64,000 nt of DNA from Candidatus Pantoea formicae (lineage in GTDB: Bacteria; Pseudomonadota; Gammaproteobacteria; Enterobacterales; Enterobacteriaceae), in the NCBI RefSeq assembly GCF_011752625.1, contig NZ_VWXD01000019.1:1-64000 (forward strand). Direction: 5' to 3'. The translations under genes were made by a program, and so were the position numbers. This document shows positions 52,836-61,234 of this stretch, piece by piece (position 1 is the stretch's first letter; each line of letters starts with the position of its first letter). The notes below the pieces were generated by a model. That model saw only the letters and a program-made list of their open reading frames with translations. It made no database searches and was not told the origin of the DNA.

Positions 52836-53735
52836 TTACTCCAACATTTTTTCGATTGGCAGTACGAGGATTGAGCTGGCACCCAGCGCTTTGAGTTTTT
52901 CCATGGTTTCCCAGAACAGCGTTTCACTGCTCACCATGTGCATTGCTACGCGGCTGACATCACCTGCCAACGGCAGCACGGTTGGGCGCTCCGCGCCTGG
53001 CAGCAGGGCAATCACTTCTTCCAGACGCTCGCTTGGTGCGTGCAGCATGATGTACTTGGATTCACGCGCTTTAATCACGCCTTGAATACGCATCATCATT
53101 TTATCGACCAGCTCTTGCTTGGCCGCCGGCAGTTCGCCGTCACGCTGAATCAGTACCGCTTTCGAGCGATAGATCACCTCAACTTCGCGCAAGCCGTTGG
53201 CTTCCAGGGTGGCACCGGTTGAAACCAAGTCACAAATCGCATCGGCCAGGCCCGCACGTGGCGCGACTTCAACAGAGCCGTTTAACAGACAGGATTTGAA
53301 AGCAACACCTTGTTTATCAAGATACTTCTTCAGCAGGTGTGGGTAAGAGGTGGCGATACGTGAGTTCTGCAGGCATTGCGGTCCGGTGTACTCTTCATCA
53401 ACCGGCATCGCCAGTGACAGGCGGCAACCGCCGAAATCGAGGCGACGCAGCGTGAAGTAGCGCGGGTCTTCGCCTTGTGCGCGACGGTCCAGCAGCTCTT
53501 CTTCCAGCACGTTCTCACCGACGATGCCCAGGTCAACCACGCCATCCATTACCAGGCCTGGAATATCGTCATCACGCACACGCAGGATATCGATAGGCAT
53601 GTTCTCCGCAAACGCAATCAGACGCTGCTGCTGAAGGTTAATTTTAATACCGCAGCGTGCCAGCAATTCGCGTGATTCATCGCTTAAACGGCCAGATTTC
53701 TGCATAGCTATGCGTAAACGGGTGTTATCTAACAT
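52836..53735 (-). CDS. hisG: ATP phosphoribosyltransferase
   Basis: A 299-aa first and feedback-inhibited enzyme of histidine synthesis, long (HisZ-independent) form with a C-terminal ACT-like regulatory domain. LRIAMQKSGRLSDES at the start, DLGIVGENVLEE, and ADAICDLVSTGATLEANGL with the PRPP-binding loop are seen. ATG 53735 after GAGGACAGGAACC is the family start; the upstream in-frame ATG at 53756 lies in the leader region. Confidence 0.97.
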   Translation of the reverse strand: MLDNTRLRIAMQKSGRLSDESRELLARCGIKINLQQQRLIAFAENMPIDILRVRDDDIPGLVMDGVVDLGIVGENVLEEELLDRRAQGEDPRYFTLRRLDFGGCRLSLAMPVDEEYTGPQCLQNSRIATSYPHLLKKYLDKQGVAFKSCLLNGSVEVAPRAGLADAICDLVSTGATLEANGLREVEVIYRSKAVLIQRDGELPAAKQELVDKMMMRIQGVIKARESKYIMLHAPSERLEEVIALLPGAERPTVLPLAGDVSRVAMHMVSSETLFWETMEKLKALGASSILVLPIEKMLE

Positions 53736-53791
53736 GGTTCCTGTCCTCTTATTCAATCCTGTCTGAACTCAGTTGGGTTGCGTTCGCCCAT

Positions 53792-53824
53792 AAAAAAACC
53801 CCCGGAAGATGATCTTCCGGGGGC
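53792..53824 (-). terminator. his operon attenuator terminator
   Basis: On the minus strand CCCCCGGAAGAT and ATCTTCCGGGGG form a perfect GC-rich 12-pair stem with almost no loop, followed by seven T. It lies between the leader peptide and hisG and is the classical rho-independent attenuator used when histidyl-tRNA is plentiful. Confidence 0.93.
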
Positions 53825-53886
53825 TCTCTTTGCGTTCGCACCACTGGAAGATCCTAATCGTCTCCCAGCACACATCGCCTGAAAGA

Positions 53887-53934
53887 CTAGTCAGGATGAT
53901 GGTGATGATGGTGGTTGAACTGAACGCGTGTCAT
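53887..53934 (-). CDS. hisL: his operon leader peptide
   Basis: A 15-residue peptide MTRVQFNHHHHHHPD encoded just upstream of the attenuator. Six consecutive histidine codons sense the charged tRNA-His level: ribosome stalling there favours the antiterminator. Enteric relatives carry seven histidines in a row; here there are six and Asn replaces Lys before them. Confidence 0.93.
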   Translation of the reverse strand: MTRVQFNHHHHHHPD

Positions 53935-54114
53935 AGTAAATTCCGTTGCTGAATGAGTATTCATTTGCGTGCTGATTAACCTAACGAAGATGGCGGCACT
54001 TGGCAACCCTTTTTTAACGTCAGTTCTCGGAACCTTCCGCAACAGTTTGCGCTGGTTTGCCAAACCCTGTGAGTCTAAGATGAAGTGTCTTAGCGCCGTA
54101 AAGCAGGAGTCCGT

Positions 54115-54942
54115 ATGAAAAAAGTCGCGATAGTAGGTCTGGGATGGCTAGGTATGCCGCTGGCGATGGCGTTAACGGCACGTGGCTGGCAGGTGACTGG
54201 CAGCAAGACTTCCCCCGATGGAGTGGATGCCGCACGCCGCTGCGGTATTGAGGCATTCCAACTGGTGCTAACACCTGAGATTGAATGTGAAGCTGATGAG
54301 TTAGCTACGCTGATGGCGGTGGACGCGCTGGTGGTGACGTTACCTGCCAGCCGCACGGTTCAAGGCGGTGAAGATTACATGCAGGCGGTGCAGAACGTGG
54401 TGGATACGGCATTAGCGCATAAAGTGCCGCGCATCATTTTTACCAGCTCGTCGTCGGTGTACGGCACCGGTTCGGGCGTAATGAAAGAGAGCAGTGCGCT
54501 GCAACCCGAGAGTGTGGCCGGTAAGACGCTGGTGGAGCTGGAAAACTGGTTGCACGACCTGCCCGGTACCAGCGTGGATATCGTGCGTCTGGCGGGATTA
54601 GTCGGCCCGAATCGGCATCCGGGTCGTTTCCTGGCAGGCAAAACGGGGTTGGACAATGGCGGACATGCCGTCAATCTGGTGCATCTCGATGATGTGGTCG
54701 AGGCCATTGTGTTGCTGCTGCAATCCCCTAGAGGTGGGCGAGTCTATAACTTGTGTGCGTCGAAACATCCGTCGCGCGATGATTTTTATCCTTTTGTGTC
54801 GAAGCAGCTGGGGCTGGTGGCACCGACGTTTGTTGCTGAGCCGGAGCGGTCTGCTGGGAAAGTGGTCGATGGTTCGAAGATCTGTAATGAGCTGGGGTTT
54901 GAGTACAGCTACGATGACCCGATGAAGATGCCATTGGAGTAA
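54115..54942 (+). CDS. yeeZ: YeeZ, NAD(P)-binding epimerase-like protein
   Basis: A 275-aa atypical extended SDR protein. The glycine motif is VGLGWLGMPLA; the SSSVYG segment follows at about residue 115. The typical SDR YxxxK is replaced by a segment around AGKTLVELE, so catalysis may differ. Family size and its place beside hisG (divergent) match E. coli YeeZ. Function is unknown, though it is often listed as a nucleotide-sugar epimerase-like protein. Confidence 0.9.
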   Translation: MKKVAIVGLGWLGMPLAMALTARGWQVTGSKTSPDGVDAARRCGIEAFQLVLTPEIECEADELATLMAVDALVVTLPASRTVQGGEDYMQAVQNVVDTALAHKVPRIIFTSSSSVYGTGSGVMKESSALQPESVAGKTLVELENWLHDLPGTSVDIVRLAGLVGPNRHPGRFLAGKTGLDNGGHAVNLVHLDDVVEAIVLLLQSPRGGRVYNLCASKHPSRDDFYPFVSKQLGLVAPTFVAEPERSAGKVVDGSKICNELGFEYSYDDPMKMPLE

Positions 54943-55000
54943 GAATTTACTTCTTGTGCGCATAAACGCTCAGCTCCGAAAGCTCGCGTTTCTCAACTGT

Positions 55001-55112
55001 AAGGTCGCCATTACTGGCGTAATGCTTTTGAATTAGCTGCGTTTCGGTCGCCATGAATGGCGACCCTACATTGTTTGGTGTGTTTATCGTAGGGTGCGCA
55101 TTCATGCGCACC
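55001..55112. repeat. Composite intergenic palindromes
   Basis: GGTCGCCAT-GA-ATGGCGACC (55046-55065) and GGTGCGCA-TTCA-TGCGCACC (55093-55112) are perfect inverted repeats; a half site AAGGTCGCCA lies at 55001. The same two modules recur between plaP and the DeoR gene (61149-61166 and 61194-61217). They look like a REP-type element of this genus. Confidence 0.7.
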
Positions 55113-55177
55113 GTGTTAAATACACACTCATTAGCTTAAGTGAGCCACATTGCGCCATTTATGGCAACTTGAGAGCA

Positions 55178-56455
55178 TCAAACCCCCAACCGATCCCGCA
55201 ATGCGTACCACACCGCACCCATCGCCGTCAGTGGCACTTTAAACCTTCTGCCACCCGGAAACGGCAAGTGCGGCAGCTTGGCAAAGGCATCAAAGCGCTC
55301 TGCCTGCCCGCGCAACACCTCAGCGATCAACTTCCCAGACAGGTGCGTGCAGGTCACACCGTGCCCGCTATCTCCCTGCATAAAGAAGGCATTTTTCTCG
55401 ATCTGACCAAATTGCGGCATACGAGACAGCGTAAGCAGGAAGTTACCGCTCCAGCGATGGCTGATCTTCACATCCTTCAACTGAGGGAAAGTGCGCAACA
55501 GCTTGGGACGGATCAACGCTTCGATATCATCCGGTTCACGCGCGCCATACACTACGCCACCGCCGTACAGCAGGCGGTTATCGGCGGTCAGACGGAAATA
55601 ATCCAGCAGGTAATTACAATCTTCAACACAGTGATTGTTCGGAAGTAGCCCTAACGCCTGGTCACGACTCAAGGGTTCTGTGGTGATAATTTGTGAACCG
55701 CACGGCATGCTTTTGCGGCTGAGGCGCGGCTCAAGTTGCGCGGGTAAGTAAGCATTACCGGCAAAAATCACAAAGGTGGCACTGACTTCGCCTTTGGCGG
55801 TTTTCACGCGATGGGGTGTACCGTACTTTACATCTAGCGCGGCTGACTGCTCATAAATACGTCCGCCGTGACGACGAATGGCTTCGGCCTCGCCTAAGGC
55901 TAAATTCAACGGATGCAGATGCCCACCACGTTTATCCAGTAGACCACCGACATAACGGTCCGTGGCTATTTCACGTCGGATACCGCGTTCGTCCAATAGC
56001 TCTAAATCGTGATTGCCATAGCGCGCCCAGTTGGTTTTCTGGCTGCGCAGATGGCCCATTTGACGCTGGTTAAGCGCAGCAAAAATCCCTCCAGGACGAT
56101 AATCGCAGGCGATGGCGTAACGATCGATACGATCGCGAATAATCTCGGCACCTTCGAACATCATGCTGCCGAGCATTTTGGCCACGTCTTTGCCGTAGCG
56201 TTGCTCAATCACATCCACATCGCGGCTGTAAGAATTGACCACCTGGCCGCCGTTACGTCCGCTGGCACCAAAGCCGATCTTTGCCGCTTCCAGCACCACC
56301 ACGTCATAACCGGCCTCTGTCAAAAACAATGCGGAGGAGAGTCCGGTGAACCCCCCACCGATAATACAAACGTCGCATTGAATGGATTCCTGCAGTTCCG
56401 GCCAGGGTTCATGCGCATTCGCTGATGCCGCGTAATAACTTCCCACATGTTGCAT
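55178..56455 (-). CDS. puuB: Gamma-glutamylputrescine oxidase
   Basis: A 425-aa FAD-dependent amine oxidase of the DAO family, second step of the Puu putrescine route. CDVCIIGGGFTGLSSALFL is the dinucleotide-binding motif and GASGRNGGQVVNSYSRD is the conserved flavin region. VYGAREPDDIEALI and SGHGVTCTHLSGKLIAE near the end match E. coli PuuB. AAAGGAGGGTCTA is an excellent ribosome binding site for ATG 56455; the upstream extension is discarded. It follows puuR on the same strand by about 25 nt. Confidence 0.95.
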   Translation of the reverse strand: MQHVGSYYAASANAHEPWPELQESIQCDVCIIGGGFTGLSSALFLTEAGYDVVVLEAAKIGFGASGRNGGQVVNSYSRDVDVIEQRYGKDVAKMLGSMMFEGAEIIRDRIDRYAIACDYRPGGIFAALNQRQMGHLRSQKTNWARYGNHDLELLDERGIRREIATDRYVGGLLDKRGGHLHPLNLALGEAEAIRRHGGRIYEQSAALDVKYGTPHRVKTAKGEVSATFVIFAGNAYLPAQLEPRLSRKSMPCGSQIITTEPLSRDQALGLLPNNHCVEDCNYLLDYFRLTADNRLLYGGGVVYGAREPDDIEALIRPKLLRTFPQLKDVKISHRWSGNFLLTLSRMPQFGQIEKNAFFMQGDSGHGVTCTHLSGKLIAEVLRGQAERFDAFAKLPHLPFPGGRRFKVPLTAMGAVWYALRDRLGV

Positions 56456-56480
56456 TAGACCCTCCTTTAATCGCGTGACT

Positions 56481-57038
56481 TCAGAAATTCGCCGGCGTAT
56501 GCGCACTGATAATGCGACACGGCTGATCGGACGTATTGGTAAAACTGTGGGGCAAACCGGTATCGATCACGTAGCTTTCACCGCAATAAAGGTGATAGCT
56601 CTGACCGTTCACCACCAAGGTGATTTCCCCTTCCAGAACGGTGCCAGTCTCCTCACCGGGATGGCGCAACTTCTCACCGGTGCTGGCACCGGGCTCATAG
56701 CGCTCCAGCAACATAGCTAAGGTGCGTTTTTCGGCGCCATTATCGACCAGTTGCAGCGAGACGCCGAGGCTGCCAATCTCGACACACTCTTCCGGCCGCA
56801 CGATCACTCGTGGCGACCGGTTCACTTTCGGTTCCGAGAAGAATTCGGATAGCGACAAGCCATACACTTTCAGTAGTTTCTGCAGGGTACTGAGCGCCGG
56901 GCTGACTTTGTCCTGCTCAATGGTACTGATGGCGCTGTGCGTTAATCCTGACAACTCAGCGACGCGACGCTGAGACAATCCCATCTCCTGCCGGATTTGC
57001 GATAACCGCCGTCCGGGCGCCAGAGTGGCATCATTCAT
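56481..57038 (-). CDS. puuR: PuuR, putrescine-responsive repressor
   Basis: A 185-aa XRE/cupin regulator, length equal to E. coli PuuR. The helix-turn-helix LSQRRVAELSGLTHSAISTIEQDKVSPAL is at about residues 19-47; a C-terminal cupin domain holds ALEGEIT-like and CGESYVIDTGLPHSF segments and binds the inducer. It represses puuD/puuA and genes nearby until putrescine accumulates. It overlaps puuD by 4 nt. Confidence 0.95.
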   Translation of the reverse strand: MNDATLAPGRRLSQIRQEMGLSQRRVAELSGLTHSAISTIEQDKVSPALSTLQKLLKVYGLSLSEFFSEPKVNRSPRVIVRPEECVEIGSLGVSLQLVDNGAEKRTLAMLLERYEPGASTGEKLRHPGEETGTVLEGEITLVVNGQSYHLYCGESYVIDTGLPHSFTNTSDQPCRIISAHTPANF

Positions 57039-57799
57039 GGCTGTTTTTCCTTGTGATAACAGACAGCAGCGTTAATAAAGGCCCCGAACAGGCGTTGCGA
57101 GACCGGATCGCGATCGGAATGCCATTCCGGGTGCCACTGCACTGCCAGGGCAAACGGGTGTTGGCGCAAACTGACCGCTTCAATCAGACCATCTGGCGCA
57201 CGTGCTTCTACACGCAGCTGTGGACCGGGCTCACGAATCCCTTGTCCATGCAACGAGTTCACCGCAAAGGCGTCAGCGCTGCCCAGAACCTGGCTCAGCA
57301 ATCCCTCAGGTTCAGGTTGGACGTCATGCACCGCGGCATATTGCCTTTCCAGCGAGAGCGAATCATCCTCACGGTGTTCCTGAAACAGATGTGTCATGTG
57401 CAACTGGCGATATAAGGCACCACCATTTGCCACCACTAACTCTTGTAGCCCGCGACAGATGCCAAAGATTGGCATCTTTTTGCCAATCGCGTGGGTGATT
57501 AAACCAAAAGCAAGGCGATCGCGTGCCGGATCGGCATGTTCTTCTTTACCCTCTTCGCCGTAATGCCAGGGTTCGATATTGCTGGGGCTACCGGTCAGTA
57601 AAATGCCGTCCAGCAGCGTCATACTGTTTTCTAATAGATGAGGGGCAAGCATCAGTTGATGCGGCAAAGGCAAGGGCACGCCACCAGAAAGGACGATGGC
57701 ATCAAGATACTTATTGTGAACCGTTTGTCCGAGATGGCTGCCGATGTGGTTTTGGCACATCACCACGCCAATCAAGGGTTTGTCAAAAATAATGCCCAT
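57035..57799 (-). CDS. puuD: Gamma-glutamyl-GABA hydrolase
   Basis: A 254-aa class-I amidotransferase-like hydrolase releasing GABA from gamma-glutamyl-GABA in the Puu pathway. The nucleophile segment FGICRGLQELVVANGG holds the catalytic Cys; VQWHPEW carries the His and Glu. LTGSPSNIEPWHYGE and NSLHGQGI are typical of the subfamily. It overlaps puuR and is divergent from puuA. Confidence 0.95.
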   Translation of the reverse strand: MGIIFDKPLIGVVMCQNHIGSHLGQTVHNKYLDAIVLSGGVPLPLPHQLMLAPHLLENSMTLLDGILLTGSPSNIEPWHYGEEGKEEHADPARDRLAFGLITHAIGKKMPIFGICRGLQELVVANGGALYRQLHMTHLFQEHREDDSLSLERQYAAVHDVQPEPEGLLSQVLGSADAFAVNSLHGQGIREPGPQLRVEARAPDGLIEAVSLRQHPFALAVQWHPEWHSDRDPVSQRLFGAFINAAVCYHKEKQP

Positions 57800-57856
57800 A
57801 ACGTCTCCACGTTGCTGTTCAATATTTTCACCGTTTTTGCGCGTCTGGCCTAAAAA

Positions 57857-57876
57857 GTGTGCAATATATTGTCAAT
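57857..57876. promoter_or_regulatory. Putative PuuR operator between puuD and puuA
   Basis: The 20-mer GTGTGCAATATATTGTCAAT has a palindromic core CAATATATTG and resembles the reported PuuR site with a central TCAATATATTGA-type sequence. It lies in the divergent control region, which fits repression of both directions. Confidence 0.65.
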
Positions 57877-57917
57877 CTAGCAACCGTCTGTTCGTTCTTC
57901 CAACAGATTTGTTACAT

Positions 57918-57946
57918 TTGCACACTTTTTGCGTTAGAGCTATGTT
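57918..57946 (+). promoter_or_regulatory. Sigma-70-type promoter of puuA
   Basis: TTGCAC (57918-57923) and TATGTT (57941-57946) with a 17-bp spacer form a good promoter about 65 nt upstream of the puuA start. The PuuR-like palindrome is about 40 bp further upstream. Confidence 0.65.
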
Positions 57947-58012
57947 AGAAGAGTGGCTGTTATTTTGAGCATTGCGCGAACCAATACTAAACGGTAAAGG
58001 GCGGGTGGGAAC

Positions 58013-59428
58013 ATGACGAACCTCGTAGAAGTAGAAGACTTCACGCGGCACAGTGAAGAGAAGCGAACAAGCGCGTTCCAGCTGGAGGTAAAAACCTGGC
58101 TGGAACGCCATTCTGAAACGCAGTATGTCGATATTCTTCTGAATGATTTAAATGGGGTATTTCGCGGTAAGCGCATTCCCGTCTCTGCATTAGCAAAACT
58201 GGAAAAAGGGTGTTATTTCCCGGCCTCGGTTTTCGCCATGGATATCCTCGGTAATACCGTCGAAGAAGCCGGACTCGGACAGTCCCTGGGCGAACCCGAC
58301 AATCTCTGTATGCCGATTCCCGGCACCTTAATTCCCTCAGCCGCCGATCCTGAACGCATTGCGCAGTTGCTGCTCACCATGTGTAACCAAGATGGCACTC
58401 CCTTTGACGTTGAACCCCGCAATGTCCTTAATCGCTTGTGGCAGCAGCTGCGCAATCGAGGGCTATTCCCGGTGGTAGCGGTAGAGCTGGAGTTCTATCT
58501 GGTCGATAAAAAGCGCGATGCGGAAGGGTACATCCAGCCGCCGTGTGCGCCAGGCAGTGACGAGCGCAACATGCAAAGTCAGGTTTATTCAGTAGATAAT
58601 CTCGATCACTTTGCTGATGTTCTGCGTGATATTGACGATCTTGCTCGACAGCAGGGCATCCCAGCCGACGGCGCACTGGCGGAAGCTTCGCCAGGCCAGT
58701 TTGAAATCAACCTGCATCATACTCGCGACGTATTAAAAGCCTGCGACCACGGCATCTTACTGAAGCGCTTGGTACGTCAGGTGGCTGAAAATCATGGCAT
58801 GACCGCGACCTTCATGGCGAAACCTTATGAAGAATACGCGGGTAGCGGCATGCATGTTCACGTCAGCATGTTGGACGCCGCCGATCACAACGCTTTCTCG
58901 CTGGACGATGGTAGCGACTCACCGCTACTCAAACGTGCGCTGGCGGGGATGATTGACTTGATGCCGGCATCCATGGCGCTGTTAGCCCCGAACGTCAACG
59001 CCTATCGCCGCTTCCTGCCGGAAGCCTATGTGCCGCTGCAAGCCTCTTGGGGACACAATAATCGCACGGTGGCATTACGTATCCCTTGCGGCGATATCGA
59101 TAATCATCGTGTTGAGTACCGGGTGGCGGGTGCAGACGCAAATCCTTACCTGGTGGTGTCAACAATTCTTGCCGGAATTTTGCACGGTCTGGATAATCAG
59201 CTACCCTTACCGCACCCGGTGCAGGGCAACGGTCATGAGGCTGAAGGGCTGCCTTTGCCGGTGCGACAGAGTGATGCGCTTTATGAGTTTGAAAACAGCT
59301 ATCCTCTGCAAAAACTGCTGGGTGAACACTTCAGCGGGGTGTGGCATAGCTGCAAACAGAACGAGTTGATGCAGTTCGAGCGGCTTATCACCGCCACTGA
59401 AATTGACTGGATGTTGAAGAACGCCTGA
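58013..59428 (+). CDS. puuA: Glutamate-putrescine ligase
   Basis: A 471-aa glutamine-synthetase-fold ligase that makes gamma-glutamylputrescine from glutamate, putrescine and ATP, the first step of the Puu pathway. VELEFYLV and AEASPGQFEINL contain metal-binding glutamates; GSGMHVHVSM, NRTVALRIPCGD and EYRVAGADANPYL are conserved active-site segments. Length and sequence match E. coli PuuA (472 aa). No strong Shine-Dalgarno is visible (GGGTGGGAAC). It reads away from puuD and ends in a terminator. Confidence 0.96.
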   Translation: MTNLVEVEDFTRHSEEKRTSAFQLEVKTWLERHSETQYVDILLNDLNGVFRGKRIPVSALAKLEKGCYFPASVFAMDILGNTVEEAGLGQSLGEPDNLCMPIPGTLIPSAADPERIAQLLLTMCNQDGTPFDVEPRNVLNRLWQQLRNRGLFPVVAVELEFYLVDKKRDAEGYIQPPCAPGSDERNMQSQVYSVDNLDHFADVLRDIDDLARQQGIPADGALAEASPGQFEINLHHTRDVLKACDHGILLKRLVRQVAENHGMTATFMAKPYEEYAGSGMHVHVSMLDAADHNAFSLDDGSDSPLLKRALAGMIDLMPASMALLAPNVNAYRRFLPEAYVPLQASWGHNNRTVALRIPCGDIDNHRVEYRVAGADANPYLVVSTILAGILHGLDNQLPLPHPVQGNGHEAEGLPLPVRQSDALYEFENSYPLQKLLGEHFSGVWHSCKQNELMQFERLITATEIDWMLKNA

Positions 59429-59506
59429 TCAGCAGAAGAATTTCGCTAACGTCTTGTGCCGATGGCATAAGTTGGGGCAGAATACGTCCCCTGCAAATTT
59501 CGAAAC

Positions 59507-59539
59507 ATAACCGACGCTTATACCGTCGGTTATTTTTTT
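59507..59539 (+). terminator. Intrinsic terminator after puuA
   Basis: ATAACCGACG (59507-59516), seven-base loop, CGTCGGTTAT (59524-59533), then a T-run. A perfect ten-pair stem about 80 bp beyond puuA. Confidence 0.88.
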
Positions 59540-59638
59540 GCAGAGAGCAGTACACACACACATTACCGAGGCCGGACACGCATCCGGATAGATAGATACT
59601 GACAACACGCTTGGGCGTGAGATTTGAGGAAAACAAAG

Positions 59639-59797
59639 ATGGGGCTGTTTACAATTGCACCAGCGCAAGCTGGTTCTCGCTTTCGTGATGATTACGGCGC
59701 GGCGACAATCGCAAACACTAATATCACTTCTCACTGCAGCACGTTGCGCAGTATCCCGCAGATCACCTCTGTAGGGGGCCTGAACAATGTCGCTTAA
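59639..59797 (+). CDS. 52-codon ORF overlapping the plaP start, possible leader peptide
   Basis: ATG 59639 follows GAGGAAAACAAAG, a better ribosome binding site than that of many genes here. The frame ends at TAA 59795-59797, 11 nt inside plaP. The product (MGLFTIAPAQAGSRFRDDYG at the start, ITSVGGLNNVA at the end) resembles no family I know. Overlap with the plaP start suggests translational coupling or leader-mediated control. It could be chance, though frame length, start site and termination position all fit a real upstream ORF. Confidence 0.4.
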   Translation: MGLFTIAPAQAGSRFRDDYGAATIANTNITSHCSTLRSIPQITSVGGLNNVA

Positions 59798-61142
59798 CAC
59801 CTCAGCACCACAGCGTGCACACCTGAAAAAATCCCTGACCTTGATCCCAGTGGTCATGATGGGCTTGGCGTATATGCAGCCAATGACCCTGTTCGATACT
59901 TTCGGTATCGTGTCTGGATTGACCGACGGCCACGTCGCCACCGCTTATGCTTTCGCGCTGATCGCGATACTGTTTACTGCCGTGAGCTACGGCAAGCTGG
60001 TACGCCGCTTCCCATCTGCGGGCTCCGCTTACACCTATGCTCAGAAGGCTATCAGTCCGCACGTCGGCTTTATGGTGGGCTGGTCATCACTGCTGGACTA
60101 TTTGTTCATGCCGATGATCAACATCCTGCTGGCGAAAAGCTACTTTGAGACGCTGGTGCCGGGCATTCCATCGTGGATTTTCGTGGTGTTGCTGGTGGCC
60201 TTTATGACCATCTCTAACCTCCGTGGTATCAAAACCGTTGCCAACTTCAACAGCGTGATCGTCGTGCTGCAAGTGGTCGTGATGGTGGTGATTACCGGTA
60301 TGGTGGTTTACGGTGTGGCGCATGGGGTTGGCGCAGGAACCTTGACCAGCAGCAAGCCTTTCTGGTCTGAAAATGCTCACGTGGTGCCGATGATTACCGG
60401 TGCGACGATTCTGTGCTTCTCGTTCCTCGGCTTTGATGGCATCAGTTCACTGTCAGAAGAGACCAAAGATGCAGAACGCACTATCCCACGCGCGATTTTC
60501 CTGACCGCGCTGATCGGTGGTGTGATCTTTATCGGTGTGTCTTACTTCCTGCAGCTGTACTTCCCGGACATCTCACGTTTCCAGAATCCGGACTCTTCAC
60601 AGCCTGAAATCATGCTGTTCGTGGCAGGTAAAGCCTTGCAAATCGGCATCCTGATTTTCTCTGTGGTGACCGTACTGGCTTCCGGTATGGCGGCACACGC
60701 AGGCGTTTCACGTCTGATGTACGTGATGGGCCGCGATGGCGTGTTCCCGCAGCGTTTCTTTGGCTTCGTGCATCCGAAATACCGCACGCCGTCTCTGAAC
60801 GTGCTGTTGGTGGGTGCTGTGGCACTGCTGGCGATTAACTTCGACCTGGTGACCGCCACTGCGCTGATCAACTTCGGTGCGCTGGTGGCATTCACCTTCG
60901 TGAACCTGTCGGTGATTGCGCAGTTCTGGATCCGTGAAAAGCGTAACAAGACGCTTAAAGATCACCTCAACTATCTGGTATTGCCAGTGATGGGTGCTTT
61001 GACAGTGGGTGCACTGTGGATCAACCTGGAAGAGACCTCAATGGTTCTTGGCTTAGTGTGGGCAGCGGTCGGTATTATTTACCTGGCGTTTGTAACGCGC
61101 ACTTTCCGTAATCCAGTGCCGCAGTTCAGCGAAGAAGTGTAA
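59787..61142 (+). CDS. plaP: Putrescine importer PlaP (APC family)
   Basis: A 451-aa amino acid-polyamine-cation transporter with about twelve membrane segments. VVMMGLAYMQPMTLFDTFGIVSGL, AGSAYTYAQKAISPHVGFMVGWSSLLDY and the C-terminal RNPVPQ make it closer to E. coli PlaP (YeeF) than to PuuP. It should import putrescine with proton cotransport. In E. coli plaP also lies near yeeZ; here the puu genes sit between them. GTAGGGGGCC provides the ribosome binding site, inside the preceding 52-codon ORF. Confidence 0.92.
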   Translation: MSLNTSAPQRAHLKKSLTLIPVVMMGLAYMQPMTLFDTFGIVSGLTDGHVATAYAFALIAILFTAVSYGKLVRRFPSAGSAYTYAQKAISPHVGFMVGWSSLLDYLFMPMINILLAKSYFETLVPGIPSWIFVVLLVAFMTISNLRGIKTVANFNSVIVVLQVVVMVVITGMVVYGVAHGVGAGTLTSSKPFWSENAHVVPMITGATILCFSFLGFDGISSLSEETKDAERTIPRAIFLTALIGGVIFIGVSYFLQLYFPDISRFQNPDSSQPEIMLFVAGKALQIGILIFSVVTVLASGMAAHAGVSRLMYVMGRDGVFPQRFFGFVHPKYRTPSLNVLLVGAVALLAINFDLVTATALINFGALVAFTFVNLSVIAQFWIREKRNKTLKDHLNYLVLPVMGALTVGALWINLEETSMVLGLVWAAVGIIYLAFVTRTFRNPVPQFSEEV

Positions 61143-61148
61143 TTTTGG

Positions 61149-61222
61149 GTGCGCTCCAATGCGCACGCTTCGGAAATTTTGCACTGAAAATGTAAGGTCG
61201 CCATTCATGGCGACCTTTTTTT
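61149..61222 (+). terminator. Terminator and paired palindromes after plaP
   Basis: AAGGTCGCCAT (61194-61204), loop TC, ATGGCGACCTT (61207-61217) and a T-run make a strong terminator. A smaller hairpin GTGCGC with GCGCAC (61149-61166) precedes it. Both modules also occur at 55046-55112. Confidence 0.85.
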
Positions 61223-61234
61223 AACCGCAGAATA

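Noticed and set aside
59787..61142. Importer called as PuuP because of the adjacent puu genes
   Set aside because: Interior segments and the C-terminal RNPVPQ fit PlaP (YeeF) better, as does its proximity to yeeZ and his.
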